From: Armatimonadota bacterium | GTDB lineage: Bacteria; Armatimonadota; Fimbriimonadia; Fimbriimonadales; Fimbriimonadaceae | Direction: 5' to 3' | Assembly (NCBI GenBank): GCA_018268355.1 | Contig: JAFDWR010000002.1 | Coordinates: 1 to 64,000, forward strand | DNA length: 64,000 nt | Part shown: positions 54,087 through 62,503 of the stretch, piece by piece | Layout of the letters: the number at the start of each line of letters is the position of its first letter | Position numbering within the stretch: the first letter of the stretch is position 1 | Position numbers and translations under genes: made by a program | Notes under the pieces: generated by a model | The model's input: the letters and a program-made list of their open reading frames with translations, nothing else | Told to the model about the DNA's origin: nothing | Databases searched by the model: none

Positions 54087-55450
54087 GCACCCGGATGATA
54101 CAGGTTGCGGAACCGCGCGTAGGAGGGCTGGAATCCGAGGATGACCTTGCCGGTGGGGCCGTTTCGGTGCTTGGCGACAATGATTTCGGCTTCCTCGACC
54201 GCGTCGGGATTCCATTCCTCGTCGCGCTGCTCCTCCTTGGCCTTATAGTAGGCGTCGCGATAAAGGAGCATGACAACGTCGGCTTCCGCTTCAATCGAAC
54301 CCGATTCCCGGATGTCGGAGAGGACGGGGCGCTTGTCTTCACGGGTTTCCACGCCTCGGTTGAGCTGAGAAAGTGCAATCACGGGCACCTGGAGCTCCTT
54401 CGCCATTGCCTTGATGCCTCGGGCGATATCGGAGATTTCCTGGGTGCGGTTCTCGGTGCGGCGACTGCCGCGCATGAGCTGGAGGTAGTCGACCACGACG
54501 AGGGCGAGGCCATGCTCGGCCTTGAGTCGGCGGCACTTTCCACGCATCTCCAGCGGCGAAACGTCGCTCGCGTCGTCGATCATGATCGGAAGGCTGTAGA
54601 GGTTCTCGCAGGCGTCGGCGAGCTTGCGATAGGTGTCCATGCTCAGGTTTGGGTTCTTGAGCACGTGGCCATTGACGCCGCTCACCATCGAGACCATGCG
54701 CCGGACGAGCTGCATCGAGCTCATTTCGAGCGAGAAGACGGCGACCGCCCCTTTCGCCTCCTTCGCCGCGCTGATCGTGAGGTCGAGCATGAGCGAGGTC
54801 TTACCCATCGAAGGCCGCGCGCCGATGATGACGAGGTCGCCGGGATAAAAGCCGGTCGTCATCTTGTCGAGGTCGGCAAAGCCGCTCGTGATGCCGAGGG
54901 TCGGCTCGCCGGTGCTGAGGATGCGGTCGACGTCGATGAAGAAGTCGCGGGCGAGCGAGCTGACGGGCTGGAAGTACTTGCCGAGCCGCTTTCGACCCAC
55001 TTCAAAGATCTTTTGCTCCGCCATGTCGACCGCAGAGTCTGCGTTTTCCAGTTCGGGGTCGTTGGCGATGCCGGCAATCTCGCGTCCCGCTTCTTGGAGT
55101 CGGCGCAGGGTCGCCTTGTCCTGGATGACCTGGGCAAAGTAGTTCGCGTTGGCGGGCGAGGTGACGTACTCGGCAACCTGGACCACGTAGGCCTCACCAC
55201 CGATCTCGTCCCACTTGCCCCGGTCGATCAGCTCCTGGCGAAGCAGGATGTAATCCGAGGGTTTGCCATTGCGGATGAGCTGCCGCATGGCCTTAAAAAT
55301 TTCTTTGTGGGCGGGCCGATAGAAGTCGGAGTCGTCGAGGACGGTGACGAGCTCTTCCGCCGCGCGCTCGGAGAGGAGCATCGATCCAAGCGCACCCATC
55401 TCCGCTTCAAGCGAGTAAAGAGGGATGAGATCGCGGAGCTCCATGGACAC
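54083..55450 (-). CDS. dnaB: replicative DNA helicase DnaB
   Basis: 455-residue hexameric helicase. N-terminal domain with LYSLEAEMGALGSMLLSERAAEELV and DFYRPAHKEIFKAM, then the RecA-like domain with Walker A GARPSMGKTS near residue 205, VAVFSLEMSSMQLVRRM, VVVDYLQLMRG (Walker B) and LSDIRESGSIEAEADVVMLLYRDAYY. No intein. GTG 55450 or ATG two codons later are possible; TAGAAT lies nine bases upstream of the GTG. It is followed by rdgB in ATGA overlap. Confidence 0.97.
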   Translation of the reverse strand: MSMELRDLIPLYSLEAEMGALGSMLLSERAAEELVTVLDDSDFYRPAHKEIFKAMRQLIRNGKPSDYILLRQELIDRGKWDEIGGEAYVVQVAEYVTSPANANYFAQVIQDKATLRRLQEAGREIAGIANDPELENADSAVDMAEQKIFEVGRKRLGKYFQPVSSLARDFFIDVDRILSTGEPTLGITSGFADLDKMTTGFYPGDLVIIGARPSMGKTSLMLDLTISAAKEAKGAVAVFSLEMSSMQLVRRMVSMVSGVNGHVLKNPNLSMDTYRKLADACENLYSLPIMIDDASDVSPLEMRGKCRRLKAEHGLALVVVDYLQLMRGSRRTENRTQEISDIARGIKAMAKELQVPVIALSQLNRGVETREDKRPVLSDIRESGSIEAEADVVMLLYRDAYYKAKEEQRDEEWNPDAVEEAEIIVAKHRNGPTGKVILGFQPSYARFRNLYHPGA

Positions 55451-55532
55451 GGGGGACCTATTCTAGCCCAAATTTTGACCATCCAGAAGGGGTGGTTTTT
55501 GACCAATCTAACTGGTATCCTTGCGGAACCTT

Positions 55533-55606
55533 TGCCCACTCGTCTAATGGCAGGACGACTGACTCTGGATCAGTTAATCGTGGTTCGAATCCACGGTGGG
55601 CAGCCA
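55533..55606 (+). tRNA. tRNA-Gln, anticodon CTG, CCA encoded
   Basis: Seven-base acceptor TGCCCAC / GTGGGCA, discriminator G, CCA at 55604-55606. The anticodon loop CTCTGGA within stem ACTGA/TCAGT gives anticodon CUG, for glutamine codon CAG. T arm GTGGTTCGAATCCAC is regular and the D arm fits. About 74 nucleotides, no intron. Upstream gap 55451-55532 holds no clear promoter pair. Confidence 0.95.
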
Positions 55607-55637
55607 ACCTCTTCATCGTCTATGCTGGTTGCAGCGC

Positions 55638-56234
55638 ATGACGAAATCCCGCATTGAAGCCTTCAGCGACGGCGTTCTCGCGATCATCATCACGATCATG
55701 GTGCTCGAGCTGCGCCCGCCGAAGGGTGCCTCGCTCCACGACCTGGCTGAGCTCGCGCCCGAGTTCCTGAGCTACCTGCTTAGCTTCATCTACATCGGGA
55801 TCTATTGGAACAACCACCACCACCTCATGCACGTGGTGCGCCACGTCAACGGCAAGGTGATGTGGGCAAACATGCACCTATTGTTCTGGCTGTCGGTGGT
55901 CCCGTTCGTCACCGCTTGGATGGGCAGCTCGGGCTACCAGTCGGTGCCGGTCTTTGTTTATGGCATCCCGCTCCTCCTGAGCGGCGTGGCCTATTACATC
56001 CTCTGCCTCGCGCTTAAAGGGGCCGACGTGCCCGATTCGCCGGTGGCAAGGGCGATTGGCCGCGACCAAAAAGGGCTGCTTTCGCTGGGGATCTATGCCT
56101 TCGCGGTCGCCGTTGCGCTCTTTTCCAAGTGGGTGGCGGTTGGGTGCTATGCCCTCGTCGCGGTGATGTGGTGGATTCCTGATCGCCGGATCGAGCGCGT
56201 TCTCCACGATCCTGAAGGCCACGCCAAGCCCTAG
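55638..56234 (+). CDS. TMEM175-family putative potassium channel
   Basis: 198-residue membrane protein with the family signature RIEAFSDGVLAIIITIMVLEL at the N-terminus and five to six hydrophobic segments (YLLSFIYIGIYWNNHHHLM, LLFWLSVVPFVTAWMG, VFVYGIPLLLSGVAYYILC, GIYAFAVAVALFSKWVAVGCYALVAVMWWI). Prokaryotic TMEM175 proteins form leaky K+ channels. ATG 55638 lies 32 bases after the tRNA-Gln gene; TATGCT is 11 bases upstream. Confidence 0.87.
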   Translation: MTKSRIEAFSDGVLAIIITIMVLELRPPKGASLHDLAELAPEFLSYLLSFIYIGIYWNNHHHLMHVVRHVNGKVMWANMHLLFWLSVVPFVTAWMGSSGYQSVPVFVYGIPLLLSGVAYYILCLALKGADVPDSPVARAIGRDQKGLLSLGIYAFAVAVALFSKWVAVGCYALVAVMWWIPDRRIERVLHDPEGHAKP

Positions 56235-56281
56235 GCCGAGAGTCCTTCCGTTAGGCTCGGTTCCGCGCTAGAATGTTGGGC

Positions 56282-56611
56282 ATGGACATACCCGCCGTGA
56301 TCGGCGTGATGATTGGCTTTGGGCTTGTGGTCGTGGTGCCGATTGTGGCGATCATGACCAACCACCAGCGCAAGATGGCTCGCATCATGCAGGGACTGCC
56401 CGAAGATGGTCACACCTCGGATGATTGGATCGCGAAGATCGACCGCCTGAGCACGGTTGGTACGGGTGCCACCGCCGGAGCCGCATCCCCCGAGAAGCTC
56501 GCCGCGATTGAGGCGAAGCAGAACGAGATTTTGATCCGGCTCGACAACATTGAGCAGCACCTGCGCACCAGCAGCGGCCCGACCTTGCAGAACCTGGAGG
56601 AACGAAGATGA
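56282..56611 (+). CDS. small single-helix membrane protein A
   Basis: 109-residue protein: N-terminal membrane helix (AVIGVMIGFGLVVVVPIVAIM), the basic juxtamembrane motif NHQRKMARIMQG, and a coiled-coil-like acidic C-terminus (LAAIEAKQNEILIRLDNIEQHLRT). ATG 56282 is favoured over ATG 56273 since TAGAAT ends seven bases before it (leaderless pattern). A paralogue follows in ATGA overlap with the same HQRxMAxIxxG motif. Function unknown; reminiscent of stress-response membrane proteins. Confidence 0.68.
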   Translation: MDIPAVIGVMIGFGLVVVVPIVAIMTNHQRKMARIMQGLPEDGHTSDDWIAKIDRLSTVGTGATAGAASPEKLAAIEAKQNEILIRLDNIEQHLRTSSGPTLQNLEERR

Positions 56612-56892
56612 ACCTGATGGCCCTTTCTGGACAAGTTGACTTCACCGCAATCGCCATCGTTGGCCTCTCGTGCATGGTGCCCGTCGTGATCATGCTCCTT
56701 CGCCACCAGCGCGAAATGGCGAAGATCATCCACGGCAACCATCAACAGAACCAGCCGATGCAGAGGGATGACGCCAATGAAGCCCGGCTCGCGCGGATCG
56801 AGGCCCAGCTCGAGATGCTGATCTCGAAGCAGCCCGCCCCCGCCGTCCAGGACGAGACCCGGATCAGCGACCGCATTTCTCAGGGCGACTGA
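56608..56892 (+). CDS. small single-helix membrane protein B
   Basis: 94-residue paralogue of the preceding protein: membrane helix (FTAIAIVGLSCMVPVVIMLL), RHQREMAKIIHG, and a helical C-terminus (EARLARIEAQLEMLISKQ). Starts in ATGA overlap. The pair could form a heteromeric membrane assembly. Followed by a HAD phosphatase gene after 18 bases. Confidence 0.68.
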   Translation: MNLMALSGQVDFTAIAIVGLSCMVPVVIMLLRHQREMAKIIHGNHQQNQPMQRDDANEARLARIEAQLEMLISKQPAPAVQDETRISDRISQGD

Positions 56893-56910
56893 GCGGCCAT
56901 AATCTCACCT

Positions 56911-57678
56911 GTGGCAGCACTTCCCCGGCTCAAAGCGGTCTATTTCGACCTCGACGATACGCTTTGCGGCTATTGGGATGCCAGCAAAAAGGCACTTCGC
57001 CAAGCCTTTGAGGCTCACCCGATTGAGGGCTACACCTCGGAGGAGATGGTTGAGCACTGGGCAGCCGCCTTTCGCGAATACGCTCCGACCCTGAAAGGAA
57101 CCGAGAGCTACCAGGTCTATCTGAAGAACGGAAAGCCCACCCGCGACGAGCAAATGGGCCACACCCTGCGCCGGGTTGGCGTCGACGACGCCCGCCATGC
57201 CGAAGCCCTCGGCGACACCTATGGCGCGATGCGCAACGCGAACCTGCGCCTTTTTGAAGATGCGCTCGAGGTCCTTACCGCGCTGAAGGCGAGCCACCCG
57301 CTCGGCGTCATCACGAACGGCCCTGCCGACATCCAGCGCCAGGAGCTGGAAACGCTCGACCTTGAAAAGTGGTTTGACCACGTGTTCATCGAGGGCGAAC
57401 TCGGGATTGGAAAGCCTAACCGCATCGTCTTCGAGAAGGCCGAAAACGTGGTCGGAGCAAAGCCAGAAGAACTGCTCTTCGTTGGCAACTCCTACGCCCA
57501 CGACATCCGGCCCGCGATCAACTTTGGTTGGCACACGGCCTGGATTCGGCGCGATAGCGACGTGCCGCCGAGCGTGGCAGGACAGACGACAAAGCCTGAG
57601 TCGAAGCCCGAGGGCGCGCCGGAGCCAACTTTTGTCATTCATCAGCTGCGCGATCTCCTTGACATCGTGCAACTATAA
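56911..57678 (+). CDS. HAD-superfamily hydrolase
   Basis: 255-residue phosphatase-like protein with the four HAD motifs: FDLDDTLCGYWDASKKAL (I), GVITNGPA (II), KPNRIVFEKAE (III, with Lys), and FVGNSYAHDIRPAINFGWHTAWI (IV). Cap domain of the C1 type lies between. Resembles YjjG/pyrimidine nucleotidase or haloacid dehalogenase members; substrate unknown. GTG 56911 has CATAAT seven bases upstream (leaderless pattern). The rpoZ promoter lies in its 3' end. Confidence 0.85.
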   Translation: MAALPRLKAVYFDLDDTLCGYWDASKKALRQAFEAHPIEGYTSEEMVEHWAAAFREYAPTLKGTESYQVYLKNGKPTRDEQMGHTLRRVGVDDARHAEALGDTYGAMRNANLRLFEDALEVLTALKASHPLGVITNGPADIQRQELETLDLEKWFDHVFIEGELGIGKPNRIVFEKAENVVGAKPEELLFVGNSYAHDIRPAINFGWHTAWIRRDSDVPPSVAGQTTKPESKPEGAPEPTFVIHQLRDLLDIVQL

Positions 57679-57688
57679 ATCGTATACT
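57659..57688 (+). promoter_or_regulatory. promoter of rpoZ-dnaJ-prmA-rsmE
   Basis: TTGACA (57659-57664), an 18-base spacer and TATACT (57683-57688), the best consensus match in the window, overlapping the end of the HAD gene. Transcription would start near 57695; the leader is C-rich (CCCCGCTCCCTCCCCC) without a Shine-Dalgarno site before ATG 57721. Confidence 0.75.
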
Positions 57689-57720
57689 TGCAGGTTCGGA
57701 GCCCCGCTCCCTCCCCCGTT

Positions 57721-58212
57721 ATGCTTCCCTCACCGGACATCCTGAATTCATTTGCTGACGGAAAGTTCGTTCTTTCGAACCTCGCAGCCAAGCGCGCGAA
57801 CCAGCTTCGCGAAGGCGCCATCCCCCTCGTGCAGGTGGAGTCGAATCACCCGCTAACCATCGCTCTGGCCGAAATCGCAGCAGGCAAGATCAAGCCGATC
57901 ATGCCCGAGTTTGACGCGACGTCCATCGAAGCCCCCGAAGTGCCGACCCTTCTCGACGAGACCGGCGATTTCGGTGTGCTTCTCCCCGCTCTCGACGAAA
58001 CGGAAGCCGCTCTCATCTCGAGCGACGTCCTCGTCGGCGAAGAGGAAGCCGAGATCGACGCTCACGACGACGTCATGAGCCTTTCGGATCTTGCCGGTGG
58101 CGACGATGTCGAAGATGCGGTCGAAGTCTCTGGCGATGCCGAGTCGGACACGCTCAGCCTCAGCGATATCGCTGAGCAAGAGAGCAACGACGAAGACGAC
58201 AACGACGAATAA
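57721..58212 (+). CDS. rpoZ: RNA polymerase omega subunit with acidic tail
   Basis: 163-residue protein. The first 65 residues fit omega: MLPSPDILNSFADGKFVLSNLAAKRANQLREGA and HPLTIALAEIAAGKIKPIMPE. A tail of about 100 residues follows that is rich in Asp and Glu and contains two similar LSD(L/I)A-type motifs (MSLSDLAGGDD and LSLSDIAEQES). Omega is usually 60-100 residues, so the tail roughly doubles it. Strong promoter but C-rich leader. dnaJ starts three bases after its stop. Confidence 0.85.
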   Translation: MLPSPDILNSFADGKFVLSNLAAKRANQLREGAIPLVQVESNHPLTIALAEIAAGKIKPIMPEFDATSIEAPEVPTLLDETGDFGVLLPALDETEAALISSDVLVGEEEAEIDAHDDVMSLSDLAGGDDVEDAVEVSGDAESDTLSLSDIAEQESNDEDDNDE

Positions 58213-58215
58213 CCC

Positions 58216-59337
58216 ATGCCAGGACGTGACCCTTACGAAGTTCTCGGGGTCTCGCGAAGTGCGACGAGTGAGGAAATCCGGGCGGCCTATCGCAAGCTCG
58301 CCCGGAAATACCACCCGGACGTTAATCGAACCGATCCCGACGCTGAATCGAAGTTCAAAGAGATCGGAGAGGCGTACGCCATCCTTTCCGACGACGACAA
58401 GCGCGCCCGCTTTGACCGTTTCGGCACCACCGACGACCAAGGATTCTCGGGCGGCGGCGGCCAGTATGCCGGCGGCGACTTTGGCGACCTCTTCGACATG
58501 TTCTTTGGGAACATGGGCGGCGGCGGTCAACCCCGCACACGCTCGATGGCCCGCGACGGCATCGACGTCCAAACGTCGGTCAAGCTTTCCTACCTCGACC
58601 TCCTGAACGGGGCCAAGAAGTCGGTCGACGTCGATCTCCACGTGCCCTGCACCTCGTGCAACGGTAAGGGCGGCGAAGGCGGCACGATGCCCGAGGTCTG
58701 CGCCTCGTGTAAGGGCACCGGCGCGGTCAGCCGGATCCAACAGACCTTCATCGGCCAGGTTCGCACCCAGATGAACTGTCCGACCTGTCAGGGCGGCGGC
58801 TACACGCTGAAGAACCCCTGCAAGGCCTGTCGTGGCGTGGGCGTGGTCACCGGCAAGGTCACCCGTGAATTCGAGGTCCCTCCTGGCGTCGATCATGGCG
58901 CGCGGCTCCATCTTTCGGGTGAAGGCGGTTCGGGCGTCCACGGCGGTCGCCCCGGCGACCTCTACGTTCGCTTGCTCGTCGAGGAAGACCCGCGATTTGA
59001 GCGGGAAGGCACCACCCTATACGGGCGAGTCGACATCAGCTTTGTCCAGGCCGTCGTCGGCGCAGACGTCACCTTTGAGAACATCGACGGCGATGTGAAG
59101 TTCAAGATCCCCGCCGGCACCGCACCCGGCACGCAACTCACTCAGCGCGGCGCGGGCCTTCCCCCGCTACATGGCGGACGCCGCGGCGACCTTGTGGTCA
59201 CCGTGAACATCGACGTGCCGAAGAGCCTCAACGAAGCCCAGTTGAAGGCCCTCAAGGAGTTCGCCGCCGCATCGGGCGAGACCTGGCCCGAGGGATCGTC
59301 CGGATTCCTGGGCGGAATTTTTGGAAAGAAGAAATGA
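58216..59337 (+). CDS. dnaJ: chaperone DnaJ
   Basis: 373-residue type I J-protein. J domain with HPD (residues 34-36) and DPYEVLGVSRSATSEEIRAAYRKLARKYHPD, a Gly/Phe-rich linker (75-110), four CxxCxGxG zinc repeats (CTSCNGKG, CASCKGTG, CPTCQGGG, CKACRGVG) and a C-terminal substrate domain (TREFEVPPGV, GDLYVRLLVEEDPRF). Cochaperone for DnaK. Overlaps prmA in ATGA; follows rpoZ by three bases. Confidence 0.98.
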   Translation: MPGRDPYEVLGVSRSATSEEIRAAYRKLARKYHPDVNRTDPDAESKFKEIGEAYAILSDDDKRARFDRFGTTDDQGFSGGGGQYAGGDFGDLFDMFFGNMGGGGQPRTRSMARDGIDVQTSVKLSYLDLLNGAKKSVDVDLHVPCTSCNGKGGEGGTMPEVCASCKGTGAVSRIQQTFIGQVRTQMNCPTCQGGGYTLKNPCKACRGVGVVTGKVTREFEVPPGVDHGARLHLSGEGGSGVHGGRPGDLYVRLLVEEDPRFEREGTTLYGRVDISFVQAVVGADVTFENIDGDVKFKIPAGTAPGTQLTQRGAGLPPLHGGRRGDLVVTVNIDVPKSLNEAQLKALKEFAAASGETWPEGSSGFLGGIFGKKK

Positions 59338-60176
59338 GCTGGATTGAAATCAAGGCCACGTTTGACCATGCGCCCGAAGACTGGTCACCTTTCATTGAGG
59401 CCTTCCGCGACTTCGGCTGCGAGAACACGATCCAGTCCGACTTTCCGCCTTCCCTGGGCGCAGCAATGGTTGATGTCGAAGGTGCCGCCGAGCAGATTGA
59501 AGAGCTCAAGGCGCGCCTCCTCGAACTCGGGGCCAAAGACGTTGAAAGCGCCCCTCTGATCGAGCAGAACTGGGACGAGATCTGGCGTCAGCACTTCCAT
59601 CCCCGCCGGATCGGCAACCGATTTGTCGTCCGTCCGACGTGGGAAGAATTCGAGGCGAAGCCCGATGACCTCATCCTCGTCCTTGATCCCGGCCAAGCCT
59701 TTGGCACCGGCGACCACCCCACCACCCGAATGTGCCTTGAGCTCATGGAGGGCCTCGACCATGCGGGCAAGCGCGTCGCCGACGTTGGTTGTGGCAGTGG
59801 CATCCTCTCGATCGCCGCGCAGATGCTTGGCGCGGCGGAAGTCGCGGGCGTGGACATCGAGCCCGTAGCGATCGAAGTCGCCAAGGAGAACGCGGAGCGG
59901 CACGGCATGGACCTCCACTTTGTCGCGGGGAGCTCCATTCGCGACCTCGGCGAAGGCCCTTGGGACATCGTTCTTTCGAACATCATCTCCGCCACGCTTA
60001 TCGCGATGGGACCCTCGATTGTCCGTGAGACCGCCCCGGGTGCGGCCTGGATCGTCAGCGGCATCATCGAGGAGAACTGGCCCGACGTGGTCCGCGCGGC
60101 CGAACGGCTGAATTGCACCCTAGTGCGGGATAAGCACGAGGACGGCTGGGTGGCCGCCGAGTTCCGATGTCCGTGA
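59334..60176 (+). CDS. prmA: ribosomal protein L11 methyltransferase
   Basis: 280-residue PrmA: small N-terminal RRM-like domain, then DPGQAFGTGDHPTTRMCLELME and VADVGCGSGILSIAAQMLGA (SAM motif I), NPP-like segment replaced by LSNIISATLIAM. The order dnaJ-prmA-rsmE is common in bacteria. Overlaps dnaJ by 4 bases and rsmE by 10 bases. Confidence 0.97.
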   Translation: MSWIEIKATFDHAPEDWSPFIEAFRDFGCENTIQSDFPPSLGAAMVDVEGAAEQIEELKARLLELGAKDVESAPLIEQNWDEIWRQHFHPRRIGNRFVVRPTWEEFEAKPDDLILVLDPGQAFGTGDHPTTRMCLELMEGLDHAGKRVADVGCGSGILSIAAQMLGAAEVAGVDIEPVAIEVAKENAERHGMDLHFVAGSSIRDLGEGPWDIVLSNIISATLIAMGPSIVRETAPGAAWIVSGIIEENWPDVVRAAERLNCTLVRDKHEDGWVAAEFRCP

Positions 60177-60868
60177 TTCCGCTCCGCGCTCTTCCCCGCG
60201 CTTTTGTGCCCGGCGCAACCGCCGAAGACGGCCCCATCGAGCTCCCGAAGGAGGAGGTGAACAAGTTTCGCCGCGTCTTGCGACTGGAGCCGGGGACGCC
60301 CATCGCGATCCTCCCCGACGACGGCACGATCATCCGCGCGGTCTTCCAGACCTACACCGCCGACCCCATCGAGGTTTGCACCCCCGACGTCGAGTCGCCG
60401 ATCAGGTTCACGCTGCTCCAAGCCCTGCCGAAAGGCGACAAGCTCGACGAGATCATTCGGTTTTGTACCGGGCTTGGCGTGGCCGAATTTGTCGTTTTCC
60501 CCAGCGAGCGCACCGTCGTCCGGTGGGACGATAAGAAGCTGAACGACCGGCTGGAGCGGCTACGAACCATTGCCCGCGAGGCGGCTGAGGTCAGCTTCCG
60601 CACCCGAATCCCCAAGATCACCGCCTTGCCCGGCCTGGCGCAGGCGCTCAAGGCCTATCCGGATTGCCTAGTCCTCAGCGAGGTCGAGGGCGTCACCCCG
60701 ACCCTGCCGCGCGACCGAAAGGAGATCGCGGTGATGGTCGGCCCTGAAGGTGGCTGGGCACCGAAGGAACTCGAGCAGATTGGCCCTCGCGGCGTGACGC
60801 TGGGACCGCGAGTCCTGCGCGTTGAACAGGCAGGACCCGCCGCCGCCGCTTTTGTGCTGCTTCCCTAG
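60167..60868 (+). CDS. rsmE: 16S rRNA (uracil1498-N3)-methyltransferase
   Basis: 233-residue SPOUT methyltransferase. N-terminal PUA-like domain with LPKEEVNKFRRVLRLEPGTP; then VEFVVFPSERTV-like segment, the typical RDRKEIAVMVGPEGGWAPKELEQI and GVTLGPRVLRVEQAGPAAAAFVL knot motif. Modifies U1498 of 16S rRNA. Starts in a 10-base overlap inside prmA; its stop shares CTAG with the opposing dehydrogenase. Confidence 0.97.
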   Translation: MSVIPLRALPRAFVPGATAEDGPIELPKEEVNKFRRVLRLEPGTPIAILPDDGTIIRAVFQTYTADPIEVCTPDVESPIRFTLLQALPKGDKLDEIIRFCTGLGVAEFVVFPSERTVVRWDDKKLNDRLERLRTIAREAAEVSFRTRIPKITALPGLAQALKAYPDCLVLSEVEGVTPTLPRDRKEIAVMVGPEGGWAPKELEQIGPRGVTLGPRVLRVEQAGPAAAAFVLLP

Positions 60869-62448
60869 CGGACTGGGCCGCGGCACTCGGCCACGCGCCG
60901 TGCGAGCTCGGCCACATCGACCGACTTCGCCGCCGGAAGAACCACCGATTCGCCCGTTGCCCACTGGTAGGCCTCGGCTGCGCGCGCGTTCGCAACGTTC
61001 AAGAATAGGTCGTACATCGCCGCACCCGCGCCGCCCATCTGGGCCGCTCTGAGTCGGGCCGACTGCTCGGCATAGGCGAGCATGACGAGGTCCGAACAAG
61101 CGCCGACGCGGATCTGGTCGGTCGGCTTGGTAGCGAGCGCCTTACCCGCCAGCTCGCTGATCCAGGAGTCACCCGCCGCCGTCACCGACGCCCGACCATC
61201 CTTTGCCCACCGCATCAGTCGGTCGGCAAGGAAGATGCGGTTGATCTCGTTAGTGCCTTCATAGATTCGGCTCACACGGGCATCGCGGTAATGGCGGGCA
61301 ATCGGGAATTCCTCGGTAAAGCCATAGCCGCCGTAGCACTGCAGCGCTTCATCGACGATCCATGCTTCAGCCTCGGTCGCAAACACCTTGCACGCGCTGC
61401 ACTCGATCGCGTATTCCTCGGAAGCCTTTCGATTGCCGTCGATCGTGCCGCCCCAGGTTTCGAACGCGCTGTCGATCAACGCACCGGTCCGGTAGACCAT
61501 CGCCTCGGTCGCAAAGTAGAGCGCGGCCATCGTCGCGAGCTTCTTTTGGATGAGGCCAAAGTTGCTGATCGACTGTCCGAACTGCTTTCGGTCGTCGGTA
61601 TAGGCGGCGGCGAGCCCCATAGCATCGCGCGCGGGGCCCATCGACATCGAGGCGAGCTTGAACCGGCCGATGTTCAGCGCGTTGAAGGCGACGTGGTGGC
61701 CGAGGCCGGGTTGGTAAAGCCGGTTGTCCTCGGGGATGAGGGCGTCTTCGAGCACGAGTCGCGCCGTCGACGAGCCCTTGAGGCCGAGCTTGTGCTCCTC
61801 ACGGCTGATCGAAACGCCGGGGCGGTCGCGCTCGACAAGGAACGCGCTGAACTTCTCGCCGTCGATCTTCGCCATGACGAGGAAGAGGTCGGCCCACTTC
61901 GCGTTGCTGATCCACATCTTTGTGCCGTTCAGCTTCCATTGGCCGTTCACGAGTTCGGCCCGCGTGGTCGCGCTGAGCGCATCGGAACCCGAATTCGGCT
62001 CAGAAAGCGCATAGGCGCCGATGGTTTCGCCAGCGGTGAGGCTGGGCAGGTACTTCGCCTTCTGCTCTTCCGTGCCGAACAGCGCAAGGCCGACTTGGCT
62101 GATGCCGCTCGTGATGCCATAAGTGACCGAGAACGAGCCGTTCAGGCTCATGAATTCGAGGATGCGCGCGGCGAGGTTCTTGCCGAGGCCGAGGCCGCCG
62201 TGGGCTTCGGGCGCATCCACTCCGCAAAGACCAAGTTCGCCCGCCTTCTTGATCAGCTTGGGCATCAGTCCGTCTTCTTGCTTGTCGATCACCTCCACGT
62301 GGGGCATGACCTCGTTCCGCGAGAATTGCTCGGCGGTTTCGATCATGAGCCGGTCGTCACTCGAGAAATCTTCAACGGTGAAGATTCGATCGGGGGTTTC
62401 GGAGAAGAAGCTCGCACCCTTGGGAGCCGTTGACGCAGAAGTTTGCAT
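60865..62448 (-). CDS. acyl-CoA dehydrogenase
   Basis: 527-residue FAD enzyme that oxidises acyl-CoA in beta-oxidation. N-terminal helical domain, the middle domain block AYALSEPNSGSDALS (FAD/substrate contact), then RKQFGQSISNFGLIQKKLATMA and QCYGGYGFTEEFPIARHYRDARVSRIYEGTNEIN with the catalytic Glu in IYEGTNEI. It is longer than standard enzymes (about 380) with an extra C-terminal domain of about 130 residues, resembling FadE-type proteins. Single gene; stop overlap with rsmE. No other fatty-acid genes are nearby. Confidence 0.93.
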   Translation of the reverse strand: MQTSASTAPKGASFFSETPDRIFTVEDFSSDDRLMIETAEQFSRNEVMPHVEVIDKQEDGLMPKLIKKAGELGLCGVDAPEAHGGLGLGKNLAARILEFMSLNGSFSVTYGITSGISQVGLALFGTEEQKAKYLPSLTAGETIGAYALSEPNSGSDALSATTRAELVNGQWKLNGTKMWISNAKWADLFLVMAKIDGEKFSAFLVERDRPGVSISREEHKLGLKGSSTARLVLEDALIPEDNRLYQPGLGHHVAFNALNIGRFKLASMSMGPARDAMGLAAAYTDDRKQFGQSISNFGLIQKKLATMAALYFATEAMVYRTGALIDSAFETWGGTIDGNRKASEEYAIECSACKVFATEAEAWIVDEALQCYGGYGFTEEFPIARHYRDARVSRIYEGTNEINRIFLADRLMRWAKDGRASVTAAGDSWISELAGKALATKPTDQIRVGACSDLVMLAYAEQSARLRAAQMGGAGAAMYDLFLNVANARAAEAYQWATGESVVLPAAKSVDVAELARRVAECRGPVR

Positions 62449-62503
62449 GGAGGTGTGGTCCTTAGTGCCTTATTATGAGATGTTATCGGGGTAGCTTGAG
62501 AAG

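Noticed and set aside
55500-55532. TTGACC and TATCCT as tRNA-Gln promoter
   Set aside because: Spacing is only 11 bases; no better pair found.
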